Source: Gigantopelta aegis (lineage: Eukaryota; Mollusca; Gastropoda; Neomphalida; Peltospiridae). Taken from it: a stretch of DNA of 64,000 nucleotides. Numbering within the stretch: position 1 is the first letter of the stretch; the number at the start of each line of letters is the position of its first letter. Below are positions 1 through 11,060 of this stretch, piece after piece. The DNA is taken from contig NC_054704.1 in NCBI RefSeq assembly GCF_016097555.1, forward strand, positions 260,331-324,330, written 5' to 3'. The position numbers and the translations under genes are program-made. Below the pieces are notes generated by a model. The model made no database searches. It had not been told where the DNA came from and worked only from the letters and a program-made list of their open reading frames with translations.

Positions 1-116
1 CCTAGAGATAACCTACTAACCCGGCCTTGTGTTATTGCCCATGTCCTGTAAACATATCGACCTAGGGATAACCTACTAATCCGGCCTTGTGTTATTGCCC
101 ATGTCCTGTAAACAGA
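1..116. repeat. Two tandem copies of a 60-bp unit
   Basis: Bases 1-56 and 61-116 are nearly identical; each starts with CCTAG and ends with CATGTCCTGTAAACA. The array may extend left of the window. It lies upstream of the first visible exon, so it is probably intronic. Confidence 0.85.
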
Positions 117-878
117 AGATTATCCTGACCTATTTGTCATTCTATTGCAGAAAATCGTGAAACTCAATCAAATTGTTTGAGCGGTATATATTATCTTGAA
201 TATCTTGTGTATCGTTAATCATCAACTGTAACTTTCAATAACGCCACTGACTGATAAACAGAATGTCTAGCATGTCATTAATCGATTATTAAAGTTCAAT
301 TATTAAATAGTGTGTAAATCCAGATTAAAAAGAAGTATTACGTTAACAAAATATTTATAATAAACGTTTATATATAATCACATGCTATGTAGAAATTCTG
401 CTATCACGAGGTCAAAAATTGTATTTTATAAACAATTATCATTTTTATCTCGAATTATTTTGTTCTGTGCCCCCCCCCCCCCCCCCCCCCGAGATACCAA
501 AGTTTGTATGATGGATATGTAGGTATGAATGATTGAATAAATGGATATATATATGAATATATATATATCTGAATGAATTGATAAATGAACGAATGAATAT
601 GTATGTATGTGTGTATGCGTGCGTGCGTGCGTGCGTATGTATGTATGTATGCATATCGACTACATGTTGTCTATGTTGTATTTCACATATTAAGTGTGGT
701 CAATATGTTATATATTTAACACGTGGTTTGTATGTTATATATGTCTGTATCTAACATGATGCGTTGGGTCAGTATTCATATTTAACATAACATTTAGGGT
801 CAGTATGTAACACGTATAATGTTATTATATGTTTCTCTCGCTTTGCGTTTCTATGACGTGTTTTATTTTTCCGTCTAG
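117..878. other. Non-coding DNA before first visible exon
   Basis: AT-rich sequence with a run of about twenty C at 471-490 and a GT/AT-rich simple stretch at 600-655. No coding segment is supported. A pyrimidine-rich tract ending in TAG at 876-878 serves as the acceptor of the next exon. Confidence 0.6.
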
Positions 879-982
879 GTTATTCGAGAAGAAACTGCAA
901 GTGCGTCGGTGTGGCGTGTCAGTGGCAGAAACCAAACTTCGCTAAATGCCAGTCGGGTCTTATTGTCCACCTGTTTGATAAA
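879..982 (+). CDS. Receptor exon 1 (visible), Cys-rich extracellular segment
   Basis: Acceptor CCGTCTAG and donor AAA/GTAGGT bound 104 nt: 2 nt that finish a split codon, then 34 codons, leaving phase 0. The peptide has four closely spaced cysteines and two aromatic residues (CKCVGVACQW, then KCQSG) and looks extracellular. Further exons must lie to the left of the window. The last 14 bases are the start of a tandem array that runs into the intron. A second frame is also open here but does not join in frame with the next exon. Confidence 0.65.
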
Positions 983-1271
983 GTAGGTATCTCACTTAGT
1001 ACATCTGTTTGATAAAGTAGGTATCTCACTTTGTCCATCTGTTTGATAAAGTAGGTATCTCACTTTGTACAGCTGTTTGACAAAGAACGTATCTCACTTT
1101 GTACAGCTGTTTGATGAAGCACATATCTCACTCTGTACAGCTGTTTGATAAAGTAGGTATCTCACTTTGTACAGGTGTTTGATAAAGTAGGTATCTCACT
1201 TTGTACAGCTGTTTGATGAAGTAGGTATCTCACTTTGTACAGCTGTTTGATAAAGTAGGTATCTCACTTTG
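966..1271 (+). repeat. 34-bp array containing the exon 1 donor
   Basis: Nine units at exactly 34-bp spacing (motif TGTTTGATAAAGTAGGTATC near 973, 1007, 1041, 1075, 1109, 1143, 1177, 1211 and 1245). The first unit spans the exon 1 donor itself. Several downstream units keep the same AAA/GTAGGT donor; the fourth and fifth units have lost it. Reading through the true donor meets a TGA within the first unit, so use of a downstream donor would truncate the protein. Confidence 0.9.
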
Positions 1272-1349
1272 TTATGATGTGGTCTTTCGCTGGTGATAAC
1301 TTTATTTTACCGACGACAGTGTGGTAATCATTCATGGGTAATCGTAATC

Positions 1350-1925
1350 GCATTTCCTTGTTAGTAATGTCTATTATAGGATCATTTATTGTTCTCTATT
1401 GTAGATATGCATTTCCTTGTTAGTAATGTCTATTATAGGATCATTTATTGTTCTCTATTGTAGATATGCATTTCCTTGTTAGTAATGTCTATTATAGGAT
1501 CATTTATTGTTCTCTATTGTAGATATAATGTCTATTATAGGATCATTTATTGTTCTCTATTATAGATATGCATTTCCTTGTTCGTAATGTCTATTATATG
1601 ATCATTTATTGTTCTCTATTGTAGATATGCATTTCCTTGCTGGTAATGTCTATTATAGGATCATTTATTGTTCTCTATTGTAGATATGCATTTCCTTGTT
1701 AGTAATGTCTATTATAGGATCATTTATTGTTCTCTATTGTAGATATAATGTCTATTATAGGATCATTTATTGTTCTCTATTGTAGATATGCATTTCCTTG
1801 CTGGTAATGTCTATTATAGGATCATTTATTGTTCTCTATTGTAGATATGCATTTCCTTGCTGGTAATGTCTATTATAGGATCATTTATTGTTCTCTATTG
1901 TAGATATGCATTTCCTTGCTGGTAA
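1350..1925. repeat. Intronic 59-bp minisatellite
   Basis: Units begin GCATTTCCTTGTTAGTAATG and contain TCTATTATAGGATCATTTAT. About ten copies are present, some shortened by loss of the GCATTTCCTTG portion (around 1525 and 1745). Confidence 0.9.
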
Positions 1926-2343
1926 TGCATATTATATAATTATTGTACATGGGCATTTCATTACGCTCATGCACATGACTCAGCTGATTTGTGATGACAT
2001 TTTATTAATATTACGTATGTTGGTATTATTCTAACTCTGGAGTTTACAACATTAGTGATTCTGTCGTTTTGTTTTCAATTATATCTGCCCTATTTAATGT
2101 AGAATACAACTACCTCGAGTATCCTATGCCTCTGTCACTGTATGTATACCTGTGTGTCAATCTATTTTTCTCTGTGTGTTTCTCTGTGTTTCTTTGTATC
2201 TCTCTGCCTCTCGCTATCTGTTTTTGTCTCTCTCTTATGTCTCTCTCTCTCTTTCATCCCTCCCTCTGTCTGTCAGTATGTCTGTCTGCCCCCCTCCCCC
2301 CCCCCCCCCTCTCTTTCTCTTATGACACTATAATTGGTTTCAG
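1926..2343 (+). promoter_or_regulatory. Intron end with very long pyrimidine tract
   Basis: From about 2150 to 2330 the + strand is almost all C and T, including runs of TCTCTC and about fifteen C near 2295. It ends at the TTTCAG acceptor of exon 2. The tract is much longer than an ordinary polypyrimidine tract. It is low-complexity sequence and its reading frames are not taken as coding. Confidence 0.55.
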
Positions 2344-2541
2344 CTCAAGACGATACGGCTGGGTTACCAAGTGGACACGATGACGTCAGTCTGGGACGAC
2401 TTGTACAGCCTCGTTCTGAGGGCTCGTGACAAGTTCTACGGCGGCGACATCGACATGGCGTCGTCTATATTCCAGAACTACCTCGCCACCCTGCTGGACT
2501 TCAGCGTTCTGTATCGGACAAATGGCAACTTTACACTGGAG
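2344..2541 (+). CDS. Receptor exon 2, GAIN-like helical region
   Basis: 198 nt, 66 codons, phase 0 at both ends (TTTCAG before, GAG/GTAGGC after). The peptide includes YQVDTMTSVWDDLYSLVLRA and MASSIFQNYLATLLDF. It is amphipathic and predicted helical, as in GAIN subdomain A of adhesion GPCRs. GC content is higher than in the flanking introns, as expected for coding sequence. The assignment to GAIN comes from its position upstream of the GPS and its character, not from an alignment. Confidence 0.75.
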
Positions 2542-3129
2542 GTAGGCTTTGATTACGGGCCTCACAACAACAGTACAAGTGGGCCTATATTTGAAATCTA
2601 CACACATTCATTGTAGGTATACTGGAATTATAGAGGAAAACGCTGGGTTTATTTTAATAAACATCTGTAACATGGTTACAGTTACAGATGTGTTGCTAAG
2701 GACACCACATCACTATTCCTCGTGTTCTGCACTTAAGTCTGGTTTAGAAAAACACTCGAATTAAACATTAATAATAAATACAAATCTGAAATATGCGAAT
2801 ACTTTTCCACATGATATTATTGATTAGATGTAAGTTGACCTTTGTATTATGTTTACGAGTTATTTTATTTTTTTATTGCTGACAGTTTGAAAACCCTCAG
2901 CTGGTAGTACGCTGTCACCCTGCGGTGCAGTGGCTGTGTGGACAACTCCGTACATTACGCTCAGCCTGAATTGATGTGTACATGTTTCGCATGTCGGTTC
3001 AAAGGCAATAACAGTACATATTTCTTCCACTATTGTGAATGTTTGCACACAGTTAATGTGAAATAGTGACTGGAATGAAATGCATTTAACTGAACATGGT
3101 TTTGTTCAACCTTTTAACTTATACATATA
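2542..3129. other. Intron, nothing recognised
   Basis: AT-rich unique intron sequence. Short open frames occur on both strands without codon bias or splice support. Confidence 0.5.
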
Positions 3130-3235
3130 ATAATTAAATTCCTCTTGCTTTATTGCAATATAATTAAATTCCTCTTGCTTTATTGCAATATAATTAAATT
3201 CCTCTTGCTTTATTGCAATATAATTAAATTTCCGT
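3130..3235. repeat. 30-bp tandem repeat, 3.5 copies
   Basis: The unit TAATTAAATTCCTCTTGCTT plus TATTGCAATA starts near 3131, 3161, 3191 and 3221. The last copy is cut off. Confidence 0.85.
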
Positions 3236-3237
3236 TA

Positions 3238-4360
3238 CATTCATTACAACATAACGTCATCCCATTGGTCCAGACGTAGCAACGGGAATTTATTCAGTTC
3301 TCGATGAAGGTAAAAATTACGTCATCAAGAAACGTAATATCTGATGACGTCATTTTATATAGACAAATTGTCTTATTGAACGTTATTGTTTATGGACCAA
3401 ACATAATTCAAAATAAAGTATGAAGTTTTAGCGTTGTGTTAGCAAGTATGATTCATATTTAATTGTCTGTTATTTCTCTTACGTTTATCTGGATATGACT
3501 GTTATTTCTCTTACGTTTATCTGGATATGACTGTTATTTCTCTTACGTTTATCTGGATATGACTGTTATTTCTCTTACGTTTATCTGGATATGACTGTTG
3601 TTTCTCTTACGTTTATCTGGATATGACTGTTGTTTCTCTTACGTTTATCTGGATATGACTGTTGTTTCTCTTACGTTTATCTGGATATGACTGTTGTTTC
3701 TCTTACGTTTATCTGGATATGACTGTTGTTTCTCTTACGTTTATCTGGATATGACTGTTATTTCTCTTACGTTTATCTGGATATGACTGTTATTTCTCTT
3801 ACGTTTATCTGGATATGACAGTTATTTCTCTTACGTTTATCTGGATATGACTGTTATTTCTCTTACGTTTATCTGGATATGACTGTTATTTCTCTTACGT
3901 TTATCTGGATATGACTGTTATTTCTTTTACGTTTATCTGGATATGACTGTTATTTCTCTTACGTTTATCTGTGTATGAACAAAACAAACAATCATCCCCA
4001 AACTTATCTGAGAACGTCTTGGCCGATTCACACAGTTTGCGGGTGATTTATTTTGTTCATACTCCAATGAATGTAAAGTAAATAATAGACAATCCTTAAA
4101 TAACGTCATCTGATTGGTTCAGATCTCGATGAACGTAAATATTACGTCGTCGGGAAACTTCATATCTAATGACGTCACTTTATATTGGTAGTTTTGTCTT
4201 ACTGATCGTTATTGTTTTAGAACCCGAAAATATATCAAAATAAAATATGAACTGTTAGTGCTATCATTAGCAAGTATGATTCAGATTTAATTGTAAGTAT
4301 TTGGGTTTTTTTTTTATACCCCCAATGAAGGTAAAAGAAATAACAGACAATACTTAAATC
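3238..4360. mobile_element. Foldback element family, with one arm amplified
   Basis: Segments 3238-3470 and about 3980-4360 belong to one dispersed family; a third copy in inverted orientation lies at 40150-40500. Shared features are a CATTGGTCCAGACGTAGCAA-like block, repeated TGACGTCA-like motifs, and the arm GTAAAAGAAATAACAGACAA with its inverse. No coding capacity is seen. The inverted arms suggest a MITE or foldback element. The 32-bp array between the two parts (3469-3975) is built from one arm. Confidence 0.6.
3469..3975. repeat. 32-bp array derived from a foldback arm
   Basis: About sixteen units of 32 bp (GTTATTTCTCTTACGTTTAT followed by CTGGATATGACT), almost free of substitutions. 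The unit matches the arm sequence of the surrounding foldback family. Confidence 0.9.
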
Positions 4361-4390
4361 TATAGTTGTGCAACAAGCATTATTAACATA

Positions 4391-4795
4391 GACCGGCCTC
4401 GGTGGCGTCGTGGTTAGGCCATCGGTGTACAACCTGGTAGGTACTGGGTTCGGATCCCAGTCGAGGCATCTGGATTTTTAATCCAGATATCGACTCCAAA
4501 CCCAGAGTGAGCGCTCCGCAAGGCTCAATGGGTAGGTGTATACCACTTACATCGACCAGTGATCCATAACTGGTTCAACAAAGGCCATGGTTTGTGCTAT
4601 CCTACCTGTGGGAAGCGCATAAAAAAGATCCCTTGCTGCCTGTCGTACAAGAGTAGCCTATGTGGCGACAGCGGGTTTCCTCTAAAAAAACCTGTCAGAA
4701 TGACCATATGTTTGACGTCCAATAGCCGACGATAAGATAAAAAATCAATGTGCTCTAGTGGCGTCGTTAAATAATACAAACTTTACTTTATTAAA
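4391..4795 (+). mobile_element. tRNA-derived SINE, full length
   Basis: The head has a pol III A-box-like block (GGCGTCGTGGTTAGG) and a B box (GGTTCGGATCC), as in tRNA-derived SINEs. A conserved body follows (AAAGATCCCTTGCTG, GGCGACAGCGGGTTTCCTCT, CATATGTTTGACGTCCAATA), then a T-rich tail. Related copies occur at 15891-16262 (+) and, in reverse, at 45725-45990, 52345-52610 and 53545-53862. It sits in intron 2 of the receptor gene. Confidence 0.85.
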
Positions 4796-4846
4796 ATTAT
4801 GATTTAATTAGTTATTCAAATACAGTAAAGTATACGTAGAACGAAC

Positions 4847-5063
4847 ATCAGTGGCGAATCTAAGGGCCCCAGGGACCCCCCCCCCCCCCCCCTCCCTCCC
4901 CTAAATGTTACTCCTTTGATCATTTGTTACGCTGGAGAATCCGAGGTATCCCTTTGGGAACGTTTGTGGCCTTTGGCCACATATCAATGACCCCTCCCCT
5001 CCCCCCCCAAAAAAAAAAAAGAGAAAAAAAAAAGAAAGAAGGATTTTCTGGATCCGCTACTGA
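4847..5063. mobile_element. Short TIR element (MITE) with poly-C core
   Basis: The ends are inverted: CAGTGGCGAATCTAAGG at the left and the complement of CAGTAGCGGATCCAG at the right. The interior holds two poly-C runs and a poly-A run. The CAGTGGCGGATCCAG-type end is common in non-autonomous hAT-like elements; that placement is from memory. Confidence 0.5.
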
Positions 5064-5357
5064 ACATGCTTAGAACAAACTGCTGCATATAACGAACTAA
5101 TATTAAGGTCCCGTTTTTCCCACTATATAGTATCAATACATTTTAATGTATAAAATGAACTTTATATATAACGAATTATCTTATAAACCGAACCAAATAT
5201 TTTGTCCAAATATGTGTATACAACGAGCTGAATACAATACAATGTCACGTGATTTAAAGCAATAACAGCAATGCCGAAAACACGCACACACCGAACAGAT
5301 TTGTCAAGGAATATCTCTTTATTTTTCAGTCTGTTGAAATGTTTTATGTGATATATT

Positions 5358-5470
5358 CGTTATGTTTCAATCTGTGTTGAAATGCTTTATGCGATATATT
5401 CGTTATGTTTCAGTCTGTGTTGAAATGTTTTATGCGATATATTCGTTATGTTTCAGTCTGTGTTGAATCT
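5358..5470 (+). repeat. 43-bp repeat containing the exon 3 acceptor
   Basis: Three units at 43-bp spacing, starting CGTTATGTTTCAGTCTGTGT near 5358, 5401 and 5444. The third spans the real acceptor of exon 3 and its first coding bases. The second copy keeps an intact TTTCAG, while the first reads TTTCAA. Use of the second acceptor would add 43 nt and shift the frame. Confidence 0.9.
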
Positions 5471-5522
5471 CTTTGACATCCTGATGGAGGAGGCGCTGCA
5501 AACCACCGATGAAGAGAAGAAG
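5457..5522 (+). CDS. Receptor exon 3
   Basis: 66 nt, 22 codons, phase 0 to phase 0 (TTTCAG before, AAG/GTAAGA after). The peptide SVLNLFDILMEEALQTTDEE is helical and acidic, consistent with continued GAIN subdomain A. Its first bases belong to the 43-bp repeat just upstream. Confidence 0.75.
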
Positions 5523-6044
5523 GTAAGACATAGAAGAGTTTGTCATATTTAATTTATTCATATTAAATATTAAATCCGAATGTTAAACGTTCGCTTAGAT
5601 ATATGTAACATACATTAACATAAATATGAACAACAATACCGTATTCCAATATCAAAATCGTATATCTGCACAAGACAGTCGAAAGGATGTTAGACAAGTT
5701 GTGCTCGTCTTTAGGACTGCCACTCCCCTAGGATATTAGAAACACGATGTTATTTGTTATAGTAATTGGGGTAATTGCAGGTACTGTCACGTGCAGTGTG
5801 TATTACAGAAACAATGGATGACTGCAGTTTGTTAGTAACGGATATTGCTCGTGAGACTAGTCATGGTTGTAATGTGTTGTATGGTTCCGGTTTTGTCATT
5901 CCGAGTTAACGTATGTACGTGGAATACACGAGGGACCAGTGAACTAATATGTCTGGTATATACACGAACTACCGAATAGTTTCATTTGAACGGATATGTC
6001 GTTGTTACGATACACTTAATGAGATAATGTGTGTGTTTTACTAG
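5523..6044. other. Intron, nothing recognised
   Basis: Unique AT-rich intron sequence without repeats or coding signals that I can support. Confidence 0.5.
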
Positions 6045-6153
6045 GAGCTGTTCGTGGGACCGAAACTGTTGCGTGTTGTGGAAATGATGGCCTCGTTGAC
6101 GTTTCCTGGTTTCAACTTCGTCGATGGTCTCACAATAAAACGGAATTTTTTTG
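6045..6153 (+). CDS. Receptor exon 4
   Basis: 109 nt: 36 codons plus 1 nt, phase 0 in and phase 1 out (acceptor TTTTACTAG, donor TTTG/GTAACT). The peptide contains KLLRVVEMMASLTFPGFNF and then a hydrophilic stretch. It fits the helix-to-strand transition of a GAIN domain, although no alignment was possible. Confidence 0.75.
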
Positions 6154-6994
6154 GTAACTGTTTTATTTCTACATGAATTTAGTTTTCTAGTCTTGGTAAC
6201 ACAGTAAAATCCAAACTCCTCCTGCTCAATGCCGGGAATCTCCAGCGCTGGATTGTCAGTTTTATTCTCCAGGCGTTGGCGTTATTGAACACCGTCTTGC
6301 GTTCTGTCTTTTATGGAGGTATAGTTTGAATGTAATAATTATTTTTCTCCATAAATAAAGTACTCCAATTTGCTTGCTTTTTTCACAACAATAAATACAC
6401 AAAGACCATTTTACTTGGACAAATATTTTCAACGTTTGTGTCTGGATCGCCCATCATTGTGCAATGCATAGCACAATTATGTTACTGTGACATAGTTATC
6501 CCAAGTTAACTGAATTATTATAGCAGCAACCAAACTTTAAAAATGAAGTTACGGGTCACTTATTATACAAATAAGTATTTTTTTTATTTTAAGCCCGATA
6601 ACATGGCAAACAGAATATGGTATTTAACTGACTTCTTCTATCAATTACTAGTAGTCTATCTAAAAACGAAAATCAGGTTTATTTTGTGTTCTATTGGACA
6701 CTTGTTAAACATGTTGTGTTCTATTGGACATTGTTAAACGTGTTCTATTGGACAGTTAAACATGTTGTGTTATATTGGACACTGTTGTTAAATATGTTGT
6801 GTTCTATTGGACACTTGTTGAACATGTTTTCTATTGGACACTGTTGTTAAACATGAGTTCTAATGGACACTTGTTAAACTTGTTGTGTTCTATTGGACAC
6901 TGATGTTTACACAATACTTGTTTCTCTGTACTGAGTTTACGACTATATAATTACCACATGCTGTCTATGTCTACAATGTCTCTATGATTAACAG
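6154..6994. other. Intron with a degenerate about 30-bp repeat
   Basis: From about 6685 to 6905 there are roughly seven irregular copies of a unit around TGTTCTATTGGACACTTGTT followed by AAACATGT. The rest is unique AT-rich intron. Confidence 0.6.
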
Positions 6995-7135
6995 TTGCCA
7001 CAGTTCGAAGCCTGCGACTTGCCCGGCCCAGTCTGAGCGTCGTGGAGTATGACGACGACGACGCTAACGAGGACGTCACCTTCGTCAGATCACGTCGACG
7101 ACAACATTCACACACTGAGGCAGCCCACAGCAGCA
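6995..7135 (+). CDS. Receptor exon 5, acidic linker with basic cluster
   Basis: 141 nt (2 + 46 codons + 1): phase 1 in and phase 1 out (ACAG before, GCA/GTAAGA after). The peptide has an acidic stretch (VEYDDDDANEDV), then a basic cluster (VRSRRRQHS) and a Ser/His-rich end. The R-S-R-R pattern resembles a proprotein convertase (furin-type) site. It probably forms a disordered loop within the GAIN region. Confidence 0.75.
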
Positions 7136-7469
7136 GTAAGACGTCCATAGAGTTAGCCATAGTGGTATCAACAGTGACATAGTCAACGGCTTTATTAGCT
7201 TCAGTAACATCAGTACATCGTACACTTACTCAATAATCAAGAGTAATGATATAAATAACAATTTAACTGTAACATGCATTACGTTACTCATTGTAATATG
7301 ACATTTATTACCAAAGCGTAATTACAATTATGATGTTTTATTCTGGACCATGTTTATATACAGAAATCGAGTAGGAATATAATAAAACGTGTACCACTAA
7401 TTATCAACAACATTATGTGCAGTCTGGGTATTTATACATATTTGAATGTTATTCTTTCTCATGAAATCC
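7136..7469. other. Intron, nothing recognised
   Basis: AT-rich unique sequence between exon 5 and the large 38-bp array. Confidence 0.5.
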
Positions 7470-10140
7470 CGTGTTTTATATGAGATGTTATCTCAATGCT
7501 GAATCCTCGTGTTTTATATCAGACGATATCACAGTGCTGAATCCTCGTGTTTTATATGAGATGTATCACAATGCTGAATCCTCGTGTTTTATATCAGACG
7601 ATATCACAGTGCTGAAACCTCGTGTTTTATATCAGACGTTATCACAGTGCTGAATTCCCGTGTTTTATATCAGACGTTATCACAGTGCTGAAACTTCGTG
7701 TTTTATATCAGACGTTATCACAGTGCTGAATTTCCGTGTTTTATATCAGACGTTATCACAGTGCTGAATTCCCGTGTTTTATATCAGACGTTATCACAAT
7801 GCTGAACCCTCGTGTTTTATATCAGACGTTATCACAATGCTGAATTCCCGTGTTTTATATCAGACGTTATCACAATGCTGAATTCCGGTGTTTATATCAG
7901 ACGTTATCACAGTGCTGAATTCCCGTGTTTTATATCAGACGTTATCACAGTGCTGAAACTTCGTGTTTTATATCAGACGTTATCACAGTGCTGAATTTCT
8001 GTGTTTTATATCAGACGTTATCACAGTGCTGAATTCCCGTGTTTTATATCAGACGTTATCACAATGCTGAACCCTCGTGTTTTATATCAGACGTTATCAC
8101 AATGCTGAATTCCCGTGTTTTATATCAGACGTTATCACAATGCTGAATTCCGGTGTTTATATCAGACGTTATCACAGTGCTGAATTCCCGTGTTTTATAT
8201 CAGATGTTATCACAATGCTGAATTCCGGTGTTTATATCAGACGTTATCACAGTGCTGAATTCCCGTGTTTTATATCAGACGTTATCACAATGCTGAAACC
8301 TCGTGTTTTATATCAGACGTTATCACAATGCTGAATCCTCGTGTTTTATATCAGACGTTATCACAGTCCTGAATTCCCGTGTTTTATATCAGACGTTATC
8401 ACAGTGCTGAATTCCCGTGTTTTGTATCAGACTGCTGAATTCCCGTGTTTTATATCAGACTGCTGAATTCCCGTGTTTTATATCAGACATTATCACAGTG
8501 CTGAATTCCCGTGTTATATAATAGACGTTATCATAATGCTGAAACCTCGTGTTTTATATCAGACGTTATAACAGTACTGAATCCTCGTGTTTTATATCAG
8601 ACGATATCACAATGCTGAATCCTCGTGTTTTATATCAGACGTTATCACAGTGCTGAATCCACGTGTTTTATATCAGACTTTATCACAGTGCTGAATTCCC
8701 ATGTTTTATATCAGACGTTATCACAGTGCTGAATCCTCGTGTTTTATATCAGACGTTATCACAGTGCTGAAATCCTCGTGTTTTATATCAGACGTTATCA
8801 CAGTGCTGAATTCCCGTCTTTTATATCAGACGTCATCACAATGCTGAATTCCCGTGTTTTATATCAGACGTTATCACAATGCTGAATTCCCGTCGTTATC
8901 ACAATGCTGAATTCCCGTGTTTTATATCAGACGTTATCACAATGCTGAATCCTCGTGTTTTATATCAGACGATATCACAATGCTGAATCCTCGTGTTTTA
9001 TATCAGATGTTATCACAGTTCTGAATTCCCGTGTTTTATATCAGACGTTATCACAGTGCTGAATTCCCGTGTTTTATATCAGACGTTATCACAAAGTTGA
9101 ATTCCCGTGTTTTATATCAGACGATATCACAGTGCTGAATTCCCGTGTTTTATATCAGACGTTATCACAGTGCTGAATTCCAGTGTTATATAATAGACGT
9201 TATCACAATGCTGAAACCTCGTGTTTTATATCAGACGTTATAACAGTACTGAATCCTCGTGTTTTATATTAGACGATATCACAATGCTGAATCCTCGTGT
9301 TTTATATCAGACGTTATCACAGTGCTGAATCCACGTGTTTTATATCAGACTTTATCACAGTGCTGAATTCCCATGTTTTATATCAGACGTTATCACAGTG
9401 CTGAAACCTCGTGTTTTATATCAGACGTTATCACAGTGCTGAATTCTCGTGTTTTATATCAGACGTTATCACAGTGCTGAATTCCCGTCTTTTATATCAG
9501 ACGTCATCACAATGCTGAATTCCCGTGTTTTATATCAGACGTTATCACAATGCTAAATCCTCGTGTTTTATATCAGACAATATCACAATGCTGAACACTC
9601 GTGTTTTATATCAGATGTTATCACAGTTCTGAATTCCCGTGTTTTATATCAGACGTTATCACAATGCTGAATTCCCGTGTTTTATATCAGACGTTATCAC
9701 AGTGCTGAATTCCCGTGTTTTATATCAGACGTTATCACAATGCTGAATTCCCGTGTTTTATATCAGACGTTATCACAATGCTGAATCCTCGTGTTTTATA
9801 TCAGACGATATCACAGTGCTGAATCCTCGTGTTTTATATCAGATGTTATCACAGTTCTGAATTCCCGTGTTTTATATCAGACGTTATCACAGTGCTGAAT
9901 TCCCGTGTTTTATATCAGACGTTATCACAATGTTGAATTCCCGTGTTTTATATCAGACGTTATCACAGTGCTGAATCCTCGTGTTTTATATCAGACGATA
10001 TCACAGTGCTGAATTCCCGTGTTTTATATCAGACGTTATCACAGTGCTGAATTCCCGTGTTTTATATCAGACGTTATCACAATGCTGAATTCCCGTGTTT
10101 TATATCAGACGTTATCACAGTGCTGAATTCCCGTGTTTTA
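7470..10140 (+). repeat. 38-bp minisatellite ending at exon 6 acceptor
   Basis: About seventy units of roughly 38 bp, core TGCTGAATTCCCGTGTTTTA then TATCAGACGTTATCACAG. The last unit merges directly into the exon 6 acceptor (GTTTTAATTCTGTAG). Each unit carries TTTTATATCAG, itself acceptor-like on the gene's sense strand. A larger duplication is visible: a rare variant containing GTTATATAATAGACG occurs near 8512 and 9183. Confidence 0.9.
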
Positions 10141-10149
10141 ATTCTGTAG

Positions 10150-10276
10150 ACTCTGTCAACAGCAGCGAGTCCCAGAACGATGACGGCGATGACGTGTACA
10201 GCACAGAGACGATGTTGGTGTTTGAACTGAACACAGTCTTCACGCAGCTCCTGTTGGATCAGGAAACAGAAGGATT
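10150..10276 (+). CDS. Receptor exon 6, Ser/Asp-rich loop then helix
   Basis: 127 nt (2 + 41 codons + 2): phase 1 in, phase 2 out (TCTGTAG before, GGATT/GTAAGT after). The peptide starts with a Ser/Asn/Asp-rich stretch (NSSESQNDDGDDVYS) and continues as MLVFELNTVFTQLLLDQETE. Together with exon 5 it forms an acidic, probably disordered insertion of about 60 residues before the GPS. Confidence 0.75.
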
Positions 10277-10480
10277 GTAAGTACATCACCATCACCATTA
10301 TCATCATCATCACCATCATTATCATCATCGTTATCGTCATCATCATCACCATCACATCATCATCATCATCATCACTACCACCACCATCATCATCATTATC
10401 ATTATCGTCATCGTCATCACCATCATCATTATCGTCATTATCATCATCATCATCGTTGTCAACATTATCATCATCATTAT
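10277..10480. repeat. Imperfect ATC/CAT trinucleotide repeat
   Basis: About 200 bp of CATCATCAC-type microsatellite directly after the exon 6 donor. It is broken by GTC and TTA variants. Confidence 0.9.
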
Positions 10481-10608
10481 TTTACTACTACTACTATTTT
10501 AATAAAGGGGGCCCAAAACTTTTGAAAATAGAATTTAAATGTTTTGACAGGTGCATGGGATAACTGCATTTTTGTGTATTCTGTAATATATATTGTTTCA
10601 CCAAAACT

Positions 10609-10644
10609 GCTACTACTACTACTACTAGTAGTAGTAGTAGTAAC

Positions 10645-10730
<86 letters not shown>

Positions 10731-10735
10731 TTACT
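10609..10735. repeat. CTA/TAG trinucleotide repeat with inverted start
   Basis: Six CTA units switch to about thirty-five TAG units, which makes a local palindrome. Poly-Leu and poly-Ser reading frames here are simple-repeat artefacts. Confidence 0.95.
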
Positions 10736-10794
10736 ACGAGCTGAAAGAGCATTAGTTCATATTTCATAAACATGATAAGAAAATTTAAAGTGTA

Positions 10795-11060
10795 TTATTT
10801 TATAATACACACACGTCATAACAGTCTATTGTTTTATAATACACACACGTCATAACAGTCTATTGTTTTATAATACACACACGTCATAACAGTCTATTGT
10901 TTTATAATACACACACGTCATAACAGTCTATTGTTTTATAATACACACACGTCATAACAGTCTATTGTTTTATAATACACAGCTATAACAAAGTACATGT
11001 ATATTGTTTCGTAATAGACAGACATTAAAATGTGTTGTTCTATAATACACAGCTATAACA
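10795..11060. repeat. 34-bp minisatellite, about five copies
   Basis: The unit GTTTTATAATACACACACGT plus CATAACAGTCTATT is repeated at 34-bp spacing to about 10980, then decays. A few more degenerate units recur near 12990-13070, beyond the inserted sequence. Confidence 0.85.

Noticed and set aside
4391-4480. A tRNA gene
   Set aside because: The A and B boxes are there, but no complete cloverleaf is evident and a SINE body follows; it is a SINE head.
7470-10140. CRISPR-like regular repeats
   Set aside because: There are no unique spacers; the units are contiguous and the genome is eukaryotic.
10477-10773. Poly-Leu and poly-Ser frames
   Set aside because: They are readings of the CTA/TAG trinucleotide microsatellite.
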